Below, in pieces: positions 1-8,438 of a stretch of 32,720 bases of DNA. Made by a program: the position numbers and the translations under genes. Below the pieces are notes generated by a model that was given only the letters and a program-made list of their open reading frames with translations, was not told where the DNA came from and searched no databases. Each line of letters begins with the position of its first letter. Positions within the stretch are counted from its first letter, which is position 1. The DNA is from Bacteroidota bacterium (GTDB taxonomy: Bacteria; Bacteroidota; Bacteroidia; Chitinophagales; Saprospiraceae), in contig JAKQLF010000240.1 in assembly GCA_029567325.1 (NCBI GenBank), positions 1 to 32,720 on the forward strand, given 5' to 3'.

Positions 1-914
1 AAAACAAGAAAGAATTGGGTAATCTTATTTTGAATACCTTCTAAGAAATATAGGGCAACGAATGCCATACCCAGTGTGAGAGAAAGGTATAACAATGACA
101 TTGGATATTTAGTCACATTTAAAAATGACATGACTGTTTTGGTCGTTGTCTCATAGTTTTTCCATGGGAATAGGTCTCCATAAATATTGATTCCACGCAC
201 TATTAAAAACAATGATAAAAGTCCAAGCCCCAAACCAATTAACCATTTTTTTCTTCTGATCACGTCAAAATTTGAGGAATATAAGTGGCCAAATAAATAA
301 CCTATTGACATCACTCCAATGAGTGGAATCAATGGGTAGTGGAAGAATATGATTGAATTTTCATGGAGCACTATTGCCTGGTCTTGGTGCAACAAATACC
401 AGAGAATCGCCTCTGGACTATTGCCTGTCATAGTGAATCCGTCTAAAGTATTGTGAAGAACTATCAAAATAAGCCCCAAGACTAAAAGGACATTTTTATT
501 CAAATAAATCAAAGCAGATAAAATGACCATACACATACCGATGGCCCAAATGACTTGGAAAATCATCAAACTGTAGGTGATGTCAAAGGTCCAAATGAGA
601 TTGTTGACTACTATTTCAAGCAGAATTAGCCAAAAACCGCGTGTCCATAGAAAGGTAGCAAGTTCTTTTTTGGTATTGTTTTCACCATATAAAAAAGCAG
701 ACGTCCCAGCTAAAAAAATGAATATTGGCGCACAAAAGTGAGTAATAAATCTAGTAAAGAAGAGCGCGGGATTGGTAGTTTCTATGTTGCTTGGATCTAC
801 AAAGAAAGACCCGTAATTGAAATAATCTCGCACATGGTCTAAAGCCATGATGACCATAATGATGCCTCTTAAAACATCTAAGGATATAATACGGCTTGAT
901 TTTATGATGGTCAT
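1..914 (-). CDS. DUF1624-type multi-pass membrane protein (heparan-alpha-glucosaminide N-acetyltransferase-like), 3' end missing
   Basis: An open frame reads from an ATG at 914 off the left edge, giving at least 304 residues. The N-terminus MTIIKSSRIISLDVLRGIIM followed by MALDHVRDYF is the hallmark of the DUF1624/COG3503 family, whose members resemble the membrane acetyltransferase that uses acetyl-CoA to modify sugars. The rest is a chain of about eight hydrophobic segments with short polar loops, so it is an inner-membrane protein. Family substrates in bacteria are mostly unknown; an acyl transfer to envelope glycan is inference. It is divergent from the TonB receptor operon, and the 167 bp between them carries the iron-box-like elements, so co-regulation is possible but I see no clear -7 element pointing this way. 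Confidence 0.8.
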   Translation of the reverse strand, partial: MTIIKSSRIISLDVLRGIIMVIMALDHVRDYFNYGSFFVDPSNIETTNPALFFTRFITHFCAPIFIFLAGTSAFLYGENNTKKELATFLWTRGFWLILLEIVVNNLIWTFDITYSLMIFQVIWAIGMCMVILSALIYLNKNVLLVLGLILIVLHNTLDGFTMTGNSPEAILWYLLHQDQAIVLHENSIIFFHYPLIPLIGVMSIGYLFGHLYSSNFDVIRRKKWLIGLGLGLLSLFLIVRGINIYGDLFPWKNYETTTKTVMSFLNVTKYPMSLLYLSLTLGMAFVALYFLEGIQNKITQFFLV

Positions 915-1001
915 GATTGCTTTTTTTGCTTTAATACTTTGTGTTGTTGCCCTGAAACTTATAATCTCAAATCGAGAGTAATTACTGTAAAAAACTTTAT
1001 C

Positions 1002-1020
1002 TAGAATTAATCTAAATAAA
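1002..1020. promoter_or_regulatory. Upstream copy of candidate iron-responsive operator
   Basis: TAGAATTAATCTAAATAAA contains the dyad TAGAnTnAnTCTA. Its last 16 bases recur with one change at 1066-1081. It lies directly upstream of the -33 element of the TonB receptor promoter. AT-rich dyads of this kind are typical of Fur-family boxes at siderophore receptor genes; assignment to Fur is inference. Confidence 0.5.
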
Positions 1021-1021
1021 G

Positions 1022-1052
1022 TTTGAAGAATTCAAACTCGATCCTATATTTG
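1022..1052 (+). promoter_or_regulatory. Bacteroidota sigma-A type promoter of the TonB receptor operon
   Basis: TTTG at 1022-1025, a 19-base spacer, then TATATTTG at 1045-1052 match the Bacteroidota consensus TTTG-N19-TAnnTTTG exactly. Transcription would begin near 1059, leaving a leader of about 23 bases. The -33 element sits inside a perfect 7-3-7 inverted repeat (GTTTGAA GAA TTCAAAC, 1021-1037), which could itself be a regulator site. Confidence 0.75.
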
Positions 1053-1063
1053 CGACATTATTT

Positions 1064-1081
1064 ATAATTAGTCTAAATAAA
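1064..1081. promoter_or_regulatory. Downstream copy of candidate iron-responsive operator
   Basis: ATAATTAGTCTAAATAAA runs right up to the ATG at 1082 and matches the 1005-1020 element at 15 of 16 bases (AATTA[A/G]TCTAAATAAA), in the same orientation and offset by 61 bp. With the first copy it brackets the promoter and would cover the transcription start and ribosome entry region when bound. Confidence 0.45.
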
Positions 1082-3421
1082 ATGAAGAAGATATTTACTC
1101 CTATACTTTTAACATTCTTGTCATCCATGTTGTGGGCGCAAACGGGCATCATCAAAGGTTTTGTGACCACTGCAGATGGCAAACCTGCTGAATTTGTTGC
1201 CATCAGTTTGAAAGGTACTTCTCAAGGTGCCATTGCTGATGAGCATGGGCAATATGAAATTAAGGGCATCAAAGCCGGAGATTATGTGCTCCAAACTCAT
1301 TTTGTCGGTTTGAAGACACAAACCACAAAGGTCGCTGTCATTGATAATCAAACACTTAATATTGATTTTGAACTTGAGATTGACGCCAATGAACTACAAC
1401 AAGTGTTGGTGACCGCCAATCCAAGCAAGTACGTGACCGATTACCCTTCTGTTTCTTTGCGCCTCAAAACGCCATTGCTAGAAGTCCCCCAAAACATCCA
1501 AGTTGTGACTGCTCAAACATTAAAAGATCAACAGATTTTTGACATGTCGGAAGGAGTGACGCGCAATGTAAGTGGGGCTGCAAGGTCAGAACATTGGGAA
1601 ACATACGCACGTATCGTCATGAGAGGATCAAGGATAGCAGCTTTCAGAAATGGGATGAATGTCACAGAGACTTGGGGTCCATTGACTGAAGATATGAGTA
1701 TGGTTGAGCGCATAGAAATTGTAAAAGGCCCTGCAGGATTTATGCTTGCCAGCGGTGAACCAAGTGGATTTTATAATGTCGTGACTAAAAAACCGACTGG
1801 TGTAAATAAAGGAGAGGTAGGCATGGCTTTAGGTAGCTTTGGAACTTACCGAGGGAATGTTGACCTCGATGGCAAATTGAGTAAAGATGGCAAATTGTTG
1901 TACCGACTCAATGTCATGGGGCAGATGAAGGGCACACACAGAAACTATGAATACAATAATAGAATTTCCATCGCACCAGTCATCAAATACCAAATCAACG
2001 ATCAAACTTCACTGACGGCAGAATACACCTATCAAGGCGTAAAAATGTCTCCGATTGGTTCGGCTTATGCTTTTTCTGCGAAAGGAATCAGTGATTTGCC
2101 TTATGATTTTACAACGTTGGAACCTAATTTAAAACCAACAACCATCAAGGATCAATCTCTCTATGTTGCATTGTCACACAGCATCAATAGTAATTGGAAA
2201 ATAACTGGTCAAGTAGCTTACTTACACTTTGATCAACTTGGGCAAAGTCTTTGGGCTTCTGGGATAGTGGGTGACACGCTCAAAAGGACAACGAGCATTT
2301 GGGATATTCTTGGTCAAACAAGAGTAGGGCAGTTCTTTGTCAATGGAGACTTTGAAACTGGATCCATAAAACATCGGATTTTGGTGGGTTTGGACATGGG
2401 TAACAAAGATTTCTACCATGATTTCAATCAAGGTGGCATCATTGGAGACCTCCTTTTATACAATCCAGTTTATGGGCAAACTCCTGCGGCAAATTACCCC
2501 GTATTTGATCGTAGCTTGAATATACGCGAAAGAGGAGTACATTATAATAACATTTACACCGCCTTTTATGCACAGGACGAAATCAGATTGTTGTCTGATA
2601 AATTGCGTCTTACACTTGCAGGTAGATACACAACCACCAATGACATTGACCCATATTCAGGAACCGTTGATGCGAGTAAATTTACTCCAAGAGTTGGATT
2701 GAGTTATTCTATCGATAAAAATACTTCCATTTATGCTTTGTATGATGAGGCATTTATTCCTCAAGCAGGAGGTACTTTTGAAGGTAAAAAGTTTGATCCG
2801 ATCATCGGTGACAACAAAGAAATTGGAATTAAAAGAGACTGGATGGATGGTCGTTGGAATGCGTCTGTGACTGCCTATCGGATCACCAAAAACAATGTGT
2901 TGACAGCGGATCCAAATAACCAATTTTTCTCCATTCAGCTTGGGCAAACCCAAACACAAGGATTGGAATTTGACGTGCGCGGCCAATTATTTTCTGGCTT
3001 GAATGTGACTATGAATTATGCCTTAACCGACGCTAAGGTTACAAAAGATACGGATGGTTCGCAGGTAGAAAGACAAGTGCCAGGCACTGACAAACACATC
3101 TTTAATACTTGGCTCAATTACCGCATACAATCAGGAAAAGCATCAGGACTTGGTTTCTCATTTGGCGTCCAAAACAGTTCAGGTCGCACCAATTGGTATG
3201 GCGTTTACAACAAAGAAGTAGATCCTACCATGCCCAATTACACCCGTTTTGATGGAGCCATTTCGTATCAAATGGAAAAATTCAGCATAGCCCTCAATGT
3301 CAACAATTTGTTTAATGCTTATTTAATAACTGGAGGTGCTTTTTACCCATGGAGCAGTTATTATTATTCTCAAGTGGAAGCATTACGTAATGCGCGATTG
3401 AGCATCAATTATAAATTTTAA
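1082..3421 (+). CDS. TonB-dependent siderophore receptor with N-terminal carboxypeptidase-regulatory-like domain
   Basis: A 779-residue outer-membrane receptor that would import ferric siderophores using TonB energy. Residues 1-19 form a signal peptide ending in LWAQ. Residues about 22-105 are a CarboxypepD_reg-like beta domain (GIIKGFVTTADGKPAEFVAI), common in Bacteroidota receptors. About 125-240 form the plug, with VPQNIQVVTAQTLKDQQ and VERIEIVKGPAGFMLASGEP, the FhuE/FoxA-type siderophore-receptor signature. The rest is the 22-strand barrel, ending in the aromatic terminus INYKF. The length is normal for the family. The PepSY gene follows 14 bp downstream, as expected for an iron-uptake operon. 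Promoter and iron-box-like sites lie immediately upstream. The siderophore type cannot be told from sequence. Confidence 0.93.
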   Translation: MKKIFTPILLTFLSSMLWAQTGIIKGFVTTADGKPAEFVAISLKGTSQGAIADEHGQYEIKGIKAGDYVLQTHFVGLKTQTTKVAVIDNQTLNIDFELEIDANELQQVLVTANPSKYVTDYPSVSLRLKTPLLEVPQNIQVVTAQTLKDQQIFDMSEGVTRNVSGAARSEHWETYARIVMRGSRIAAFRNGMNVTETWGPLTEDMSMVERIEIVKGPAGFMLASGEPSGFYNVVTKKPTGVNKGEVGMALGSFGTYRGNVDLDGKLSKDGKLLYRLNVMGQMKGTHRNYEYNNRISIAPVIKYQINDQTSLTAEYTYQGVKMSPIGSAYAFSAKGISDLPYDFTTLEPNLKPTTIKDQSLYVALSHSINSNWKITGQVAYLHFDQLGQSLWASGIVGDTLKRTTSIWDILGQTRVGQFFVNGDFETGSIKHRILVGLDMGNKDFYHDFNQGGIIGDLLLYNPVYGQTPAANYPVFDRSLNIRERGVHYNNIYTAFYAQDEIRLLSDKLRLTLAGRYTTTNDIDPYSGTVDASKFTPRVGLSYSIDKNTSIYALYDEAFIPQAGGTFEGKKFDPIIGDNKEIGIKRDWMDGRWNASVTAYRITKNNVLTADPNNQFFSIQLGQTQTQGLEFDVRGQLFSGLNVTMNYALTDAKVTKDTDGSQVERQVPGTDKHIFNTWLNYRIQSGKASGLGFSFGVQNSSGRTNWYGVYNKEVDPTMPNYTRFDGAISYQMEKFSIALNVNNLFNAYLITGGAFYPWSSYYYSQVEALRNARLSINYKF

Positions 3422-3435
3422 TACAGACAATAACT

Positions 3436-4611
3436 GTGAAATATTATATCAGAAAAATACACCAATGGCTCGGATTGATTTCCGGGCTATTGGTTTTCAT
3501 CATAGCAATAACAGGCTGTCTATATGCCTTTCAGGAAGAAATTCAAAATTGGACACAGCCCCATAGGTTTGTAGAAAAGGAAAATGGGGAATTTCTTTTA
3601 CCCAGCGCTCTGTCTACAATTGCAACAAAACAGTTGCCGGGTAAACATTTACATTCCATAAAGTACAATAAAAATGGTCAAGCCGCCGAGGCCATTTTTT
3701 ATCATTATGAGCCCACCTACTATTACATCATGTACATGAATCCTTACAGTGGAAAAGTGTTACACACGCAAAACATGGAGGAGGGCTTTTTCCCTTTTAT
3801 TCTCAAAGGGCATTTTTATCTCTGGTTTCCACCTGAAATTGGACAACCCATTGTTGCGATTTCCACTTTGATATTTTTGGTGATGATTTTGAGTGGACTA
3901 TTTTTATGGTGGCCTAAGAATAAAAAAACTACTAAATCTAGAACTTGGTTTCGCTGGAAATCAACTACCAAATGGAAGCGCAAAAATTTTGACATTCACG
4001 CCATTTTGGGATTTTATAGCTTTTTTATAGCCATCATTTTCGCTGTTACTGGTTTAGTTTGGGGATTTCAATGGTTTGCTTATGGCTTTTATAAAAGTAT
4101 GGGCGGAGAAAAATCTCTGGTTTATGAGGAGCCATTATCACAAAAAACAACGCCCATCGATGGAAATGGTTTGGATATGCTCTATGACAAATTGATGGCA
4201 GAAACTCCAAATTTGGAGGACATTGAAGTGCATCCCCCAGAAACAGAAACTTCTCCCATTGCTGTCAATACCAATGTGGATGCAGGGACCTATTGGAAAA
4301 TAGATTACCGTTATTTTGATCAATATTCCTTGCAAGAATTGGAAGTTGGTCACATTTATAATCGATTTGATCAGTCCACCTTTGCCGATAAATTGATGCG
4401 TATGAATTATGATATCCATACTGGTGCCGTTTTTGGCCTTGCTGGAAAGATTTTTATGTTTTTATTCAGTTTATTAATTGCTAGTTTGCCGATCACTGGC
4501 TTTTTGTTTTGGTATGGCAGGCGTAAGGGAAACCGGAAATCGGAAGGAGAAAAGCTGAAAGAAATATCAGCGAAGATCAGTGGAAATAGTCTCCCGCAGA
4601 TTTCCAGATGA
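3436..4611 (+). CDS. PepSY-associated TM helix protein (PiuB-like), putative siderophore-iron reductase
   Basis: The 391-residue protein starts at GTG 3436, 14 bp after the receptor stop. The N-terminus MKYYIRKIHQWLGLISGLLV with IAITGCLYAF is the classic opening of the PepSY_TM family (COG3182). Four membrane helices are visible, near residues 12-32, 140-160, 195-220 and 335-358, with a large periplasmic PepSY-type loop between helices 3 and 4 and one after helix 1. Conserved His residues in helices (HQW, DIHAILG, DIHTG) could bind heme. Homologues next to siderophore receptors are thought to reduce or release ferric iron after uptake; that role is inferred. The last roughly 17 residues (KEISAKISGNSLPQISR) are encoded by the intergenic repeat that begins inside the gene, so the tail is probably not functional. 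Confidence 0.9.
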   Translation: MKYYIRKIHQWLGLISGLLVFIIAITGCLYAFQEEIQNWTQPHRFVEKENGEFLLPSALSTIATKQLPGKHLHSIKYNKNGQAAEAIFYHYEPTYYYIMYMNPYSGKVLHTQNMEEGFFPFILKGHFYLWFPPEIGQPIVAISTLIFLVMILSGLFLWWPKNKKTTKSRTWFRWKSTTKWKRKNFDIHAILGFYSFFIAIIFAVTGLVWGFQWFAYGFYKSMGGEKSLVYEEPLSQKTTPIDGNGLDMLYDKLMAETPNLEDIEVHPPETETSPIAVNTNVDAGTYWKIDYRYFDQYSLQELEVGHIYNRFDQSTFADKLMRMNYDIHTGAVFGLAGKIFMFLFSLLIASLPITGFLFWYGRRKGNRKSEGEKLKEISAKISGNSLPQISR

Positions 4612-4938
4612 ACGGGAAAGAAAAAGATCAGCGTGATCAGCGGGAAATTGTGCCCCGCAGATTTCACAAATGCACGCAGAAATAGAAATCAGTAAGCAAT
4701 TGTGTCCCGCAGATTACGCAGATGAACGCAGAATGAAAAACATCAGCGAAGATCATGAGACCAGCGATCAATTGTGTCCCGCAGATCACGCAGATGAACG
4801 CAGAGAGAAAAAATCAGCGGAGATAAGCGAGATCAGCGGGAAAATGAATCTTCAAATATTAGGAGATCAGCGAGCAATTGTGTCCCGCAGATATCGCAGA
4901 TGCACCCTGAGAAAAAAAATCAGCGAAGATCAGCAGTA
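4558..4938. repeat. Degenerate intergenic repeat array (CCCGCAGATTACGCAGA / ATCAGCGAAGATCAGCG type)
   Basis: Five imperfect copies of a unit with core TGTCCCGCAGATTACGCAGA then TGAACGCAGA begin near 4592, 4651, 4702, 4776 and 4879. They are separated by (A)ATCAGCGAAGATCAGCG-like segments at about 4567, 4626, 4742, 4813 and 4920. Spacing runs about 50-100 bp and copies have diverged, so this is an old array rather than a clean tandem. The first copy lies inside the 3' end of the PepSY gene. An open frame through the array (4670-4939) is simply repeat translated and I do not call it a gene. Confidence 0.85.
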
Positions 4939-4964
4939 AAATGTTTCAATTTTATGAACTCTGT

Positions 4965-4995
4965 AGCAATTCAGCAGTTCAGCAGTTTCGCAATT
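4965..4995. repeat. Short CAGCA(A/G)TT tandem repeat
   Basis: AGCAATTCAGCAGTTCAGCAG and the following TTTCGCAATT make three to four copies of a 9-base (A)GCA(A/G)TTC(A/G) unit. The same unit family is present in more copies at 27937-28006. The rest of 4996-5101 is low-complexity AT-rich sequence with TTTACAAAC tandem copies (about 5079-5094) and no gene. Confidence 0.7.
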
Positions 4996-5101
4996 AAGCA
5001 AAAGGCAAATCAATCGATTAAGACTTGAAAACCATGAACAGTTAAACAAGCCTTCAAACTTTATGAACTTTTTACTTTACAAACTTTACAAACTATCTAT
5101 C

Positions 5102-6553
5102 TCAATCCCGATAATCCAATGCCGGTTTTCGATCCCCCAACAAAGCTTGATATTTATAATCGCCAATTGATTTTACAAACTCTGCTTTGGCATTTTTGAT
5201 CAGTTCAGGATTGGTGAATAAATCAATAGCAGTTGCAGCCATTGATTTAGCCGCGACCATCATTCCTTTTATACCAATGTCTGTAGCTCCACAACTTACC
5301 GCCTGCCAACTGTGACCAGGAGTTCCAGGAACCCAAGTAGCGGTCCGCAAACCTACAGTGGGAACAACATAACTCACGTCGCCCACGTCGGTTGAACCTC
5401 GATTGGTTTCTACCTTCAATTTGCCTACAGTTGCTGCTGACTCCAAAGGCATAGCTCCGCTCAAAAAGGTAGATTGTATTTCTTTGCCAAAAGCCATTTC
5501 TTCTGGTGTATAGGAGAATCCTCCAATTTTTTCAAGGTTTTCTTGCATGGCTAGGGCAAGGGTTTCATTGATGAGTAAGTCATGAGTGCCACCTATGATT
5601 TCATAGTCTGTAGTAGTGCCAGTTCCCATGGCTGCACCATTAGCCGCAAGGACAACACGATCGAAAATTTTCTCAACCCAAGCGCGATCTGGGTGCCTTA
5701 CATAGTAGTAGACTTCGGCAAATTCAGGAATAACATTGGGTGCTTCACCGCCACTGGTGATGACGTAATGGATACGTGTTTCTTGGGGTACATGTTCGCG
5801 CATCATATTGACCATGTAATTCATAGCTTCTACTGCATCAAGAGCAGAACGACCGTTTTGCGGAGCAGCTGCTGCATGTGCCGAGATTCCATGGAAGCGA
5901 AATTTTGCAGATTTATTGGCCAAGGAACTTGTATAGGTGACAGAATTACCACTGCTTGGGTGCCAATGTAAAGCTACATCAACATCATTGAAAAGACCTT
6001 CTCTGACCATGTAAACTTTGCCACTTCCTCCTTCTTCGGCAGGACAACCAAATACCTTAACTGTGCCTTTCAATTTGCCCTCTGCAATTAATTTTTTGAT
6101 GGCAATTCCAGCAGCAACTGAGCCAGTACCAAAAAGGTGATGACCACACGCATGCCCACTTGTTTTGCCCTCCAAAAGTTTTTTGGTTGGACCTTTGTCT
6201 TGAGATAAACCTGGTAAAGCATCAAATTCTGCAAGAATGCCAATGACTGGAGAACCGCTGCCATAAGTTGCAACAAAAGCTGTTGGGATTCCTGCAACTC
6301 CTGCTTCGACTTTAAAACCACTAGCATTTAATGTTTGTTGGAGGAGTTCGCTGCTTTTATATTCTTTATAGCCAATTTCAGCGAAGTCCCAGATTGCGAG
6401 TGCTATATTTTTATATGAATCATAGCCTCCTTGAATGCCAATAGCTGTTTCTTCCTTGAGTAAATCCAAGGCTTTGCTTTTAACCGTACTTTGCGAGATG
6501 ATAGGTGTATTTAAAGCTACAATTAAAAATAGAATGGGTGCAATTGATTTCAT
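5102..6553 (-). CDS. Exported M20 family amidohydrolase, AbgB-like (p-aminobenzoyl-glutamate hydrolase type)
   Basis: This 483-residue zinc-dependent amidohydrolase matches the length and motif order of AbgB, the catalytic B subunit that splits p-aminobenzoyl-glutamate. Visible motifs are the substrate/metal segment ILAEFDALPG (107-115), GHACGHH (133-139), PAEEGGSGK (171-179) with the catalytic Glu pair, HWHP (196-199), the dimerisation-domain opening GISAHAAAAPQNGRSAL, and a C-terminal GTPGHSW. Residues 1-20 (MKSIAPILFLIVALNTPIIS) look like a signal peptide, unlike cytoplasmic E. coli AbgB, so the enzyme probably acts in the periplasm on N-acyl amino acids or peptides. No AbgA partner or AbgT transporter is in the window. 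Substrate is inference. Confidence 0.88.
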   Translation of the reverse strand: MKSIAPILFLIVALNTPIISQSTVKSKALDLLKEETAIGIQGGYDSYKNIALAIWDFAEIGYKEYKSSELLQQTLNASGFKVEAGVAGIPTAFVATYGSGSPVIGILAEFDALPGLSQDKGPTKKLLEGKTSGHACGHHLFGTGSVAAGIAIKKLIAEGKLKGTVKVFGCPAEEGGSGKVYMVREGLFNDVDVALHWHPSSGNSVTYTSSLANKSAKFRFHGISAHAAAAPQNGRSALDAVEAMNYMVNMMREHVPQETRIHYVITSGGEAPNVIPEFAEVYYYVRHPDRAWVEKIFDRVVLAANGAAMGTGTTTDYEIIGGTHDLLINETLALAMQENLEKIGGFSYTPEEMAFGKEIQSTFLSGAMPLESAATVGKLKVETNRGSTDVGDVSYVVPTVGLRTATWVPGTPGHSWQAVSCGATDIGIKGMMVAAKSMAATAIDLFTNPELIKNAKAEFVKSIGDYKYQALLGDRKPALDYRD

Positions 6554-6605
6554 GTTGTGGTATTTTTAATAGGAAAAAGTGAAGTCGTCAACAGAGGTTG
6601 ATTTT

Positions 6606-6613
6606 CAAATATA
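6606..6613 (-). promoter_or_regulatory. -7 element candidate for the M20 amidohydrolase gene
   Basis: The minus strand reads TATATTTG, an exact TAnnTTTG match, 53-60 bases upstream of the ATG at 6553. No good TTTG -33 box is seen at 19-21 bases, so support is the -7 element and position only. The remainder of 6554-6837 is AT-rich and holds no gene I can support. Confidence 0.4.
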
Positions 6614-6837
6614 CCTAATACAGATAAAAGTTGTGACATTAATTTTCGAAATAATTCAATCAAAAAATGGACTAAATTTCTTTCATATTAAAAATTTCGT
6701 TTCGAAAAATCACAACAAATTTAATATTGTAATTTTTGTGAATAGAAAACACAGACGGCATCCATACTTTATTTCAAAAAGCATAAGCGCAGAAAGTTTT
6801 GTACAATAAGATATGAAATCTGATGTGAGCCGACTAA

Positions 6838-7962
6838 TTAGTACTTGATAATTTTTTGAAATTGACCATTTACTTTTACAAAATAAAGACCCTTTGGTAA
6901 ATTACTGACGTCGATTTGTTTGCTTTGAATTTGCATTATTTGTTGTCCAGAAGTATTAAATACCTGCACCGTTTGATCAGCTCCATCATATTCAAGCGTG
7001 ATGATGTCTGTCGAGGGGTTTGGATAAATTTTTAAATCAGTTTGTATATAATCGGTATTTGGGGACAAAATAGAAAGGCAATTCTTTTGATAATTAACGA
7101 TGGTTTCCCAAGCAATTTCTTGAAATCTCAGTGCCTGTGCTTGCGTAGGTGCGTTGAAATTACTTCCCCAAATACTTTGCAATTGTCTGGGTAAACCAAC
7201 CGGACTCCTTTGATGGAGGGTAGCAAAATGTATACAAGCAATAAAATATTTTCCTTGATCTGTGAGGTGTATATCATCGCTAAAAAGCTGTGCAATGTTG
7301 GTAATTCCAGGAACTGTACCAGCCACTATTTCATCATGTAATCTGGCTAAACCTTGCCCGCCCGGAATCATACATATCCTTATTCTGGGAGCATATTTAT
7401 TATTCAGATGGGTCACTACGCTTTCCCACATGGGCAAATCATCATCTAAACGCTGCCTCCAAGGGTTGCTGTTTGTGTCATAAGCGCATCCTGTAGGAGT
7501 ACCGCTTTGCAAGCAATGCCATACCTCATAAAAGAACACTTTAATATTTGGCGAATGTTGTACTGCATAAGTATAGAAACTATCTACATAACGATAAGTC
7601 TCACTGATTCCCCAGTCATTTTCCAATTGTCTAGGTACGGATTCTGTAAGGACCAGTTGATCATAATCTCCAGACGCAAGTCCATTATTTACATCATAAA
7701 ATGGATATAAATAGGGTGGTATGGAATTAAAATCTTGAGCAGCTTTTCTGTCCCATTGCCACCTCAAAGGGGCTCCAGGTATACTTTGATAGCCAAAAGT
7801 AAACTGAGTACCAGCTTGCTGATCAGACATTGATTTGACCATTTCACCAATTTGATCGCTCAAAGAATGACCAATGTAGAATGTATTGATTTGTGTAATT
7901 CCTTGTAAAACAACACAAAAGGAAAACAATAAGGTCGTATAAATCCTTTTTCCACACACCAT
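6838..7962 (-). CDS. Secreted SGNH-hydrolase-like protein with C-terminal T9SS sorting domain
   Basis: A 374-residue protein. Residues about 1-24 form a signal peptide (TLLFSFCVVLQGITQ). After it, FYIGHSLSDQI carries a GxS motif (Ser33), and LFSDDIHLTDQGKYF near 227-240 carries the DxxH motif (Asp229, His232). Together these are the Ser-Asp-His arrangement of SGNH/GDSL esterases, with GHS in place of GDS. Residues about 308-374 (IYPNPSTDIITLEYDGADQT, then GLYFVKVNGQ and a basic end) form a type A T9SS sorting domain, so the protein is exported and probably anchored on the cell surface. Likely substrates are acylated or sulfated glycans, but nothing in the sequence decides this. It is a single gene with no enzymatic partners alongside. 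Confidence 0.8.
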   Translation of the reverse strand: MVCGKRIYTTLLFSFCVVLQGITQINTFYIGHSLSDQIGEMVKSMSDQQAGTQFTFGYQSIPGAPLRWQWDRKAAQDFNSIPPYLYPFYDVNNGLASGDYDQLVLTESVPRQLENDWGISETYRYVDSFYTYAVQHSPNIKVFFYEVWHCLQSGTPTGCAYDTNSNPWRQRLDDDLPMWESVVTHLNNKYAPRIRICMIPGGQGLARLHDEIVAGTVPGITNIAQLFSDDIHLTDQGKYFIACIHFATLHQRSPVGLPRQLQSIWGSNFNAPTQAQALRFQEIAWETIVNYQKNCLSILSPNTDYIQTDLKIYPNPSTDIITLEYDGADQTVQVFNTSGQQIMQIQSKQIDVSNLPKGLYFVKVNGQFQKIIKY

Positions 7963-7998
7963 GATTATAAAGTTTTCTTTAGTTTTATAAAATAGGCT

Positions 7999-8343
7999 TC
8001 AATTGTAAAAATATCTTACAAATCTGATTTCATTAGCCATCTTTCCAAAAAGAGTGAAAAAAAAGTCTTTAATTATTTTTTTTTGGATAAGATAGGTGTC
8101 CTGACCTACACCCCAAGTTTCAATTTTTCCGGGTATATATTTTGGCATTTTAAAACCTACCTGATGTATTAATTTTGAAACAAAATCAGCAGAATGGAAC
8201 GCAGTAAAAACTCTGTTTCCTTCTTTTAACTTCCTTCTTTCAACCAAACCCTCATTGATAAAAAGCTCTTTTTCGTGGGCTGTAAGCTTTTGCATAAAAG
8301 CATCTCCTTGAATGGTAAATGGAAATATTCCATTGATATTCAT
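7999..8343 (-). pseudogene. C-terminal remnant of a class I SAM-dependent methyltransferase
   Basis: A 114-residue open frame whose content resembles only the last third of a class I methyltransferase: GIFPFTIQGD (strand after the LKPGG turn), then LVERRKLKEGNRVFTAFHS, a helix DFVSKLIHQVGF, and the closing strand ETWGVGQDTYLIQKK. The SAM-binding Rossmann half (GxGxG motif) is absent. A TGA stop abuts the apparent ATG, and only 95 bp separate it from the next gene. I therefore read it as the decayed 3' end of a lost gene and not a functional small protein. The family assignment rests on remembered motif patterns and is moderately sure. Confidence 0.6.
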
Positions 8344-8438
8344 TCAATTGAAATAAATCGAGAGGTGGGTACTTTGATATAGAAGATCTATTTAATGATT
8401 TCAAAAAACAGATGGTGAGATTCAAAAAATTTCTAAAT

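Noticed and set aside
4670-4939. 89-codon open frame with CPADYADERR-like repeats
   Set aside because: It is the intergenic repeat array translated; the pattern follows the DNA repeat, not a protein family.
6579-6809. 76-codon plus-strand frame upstream of the M20 gene
   Set aside because: AT-rich sequence, no recognisable domain, and it overlaps the likely promoter of the amidohydrolase gene.
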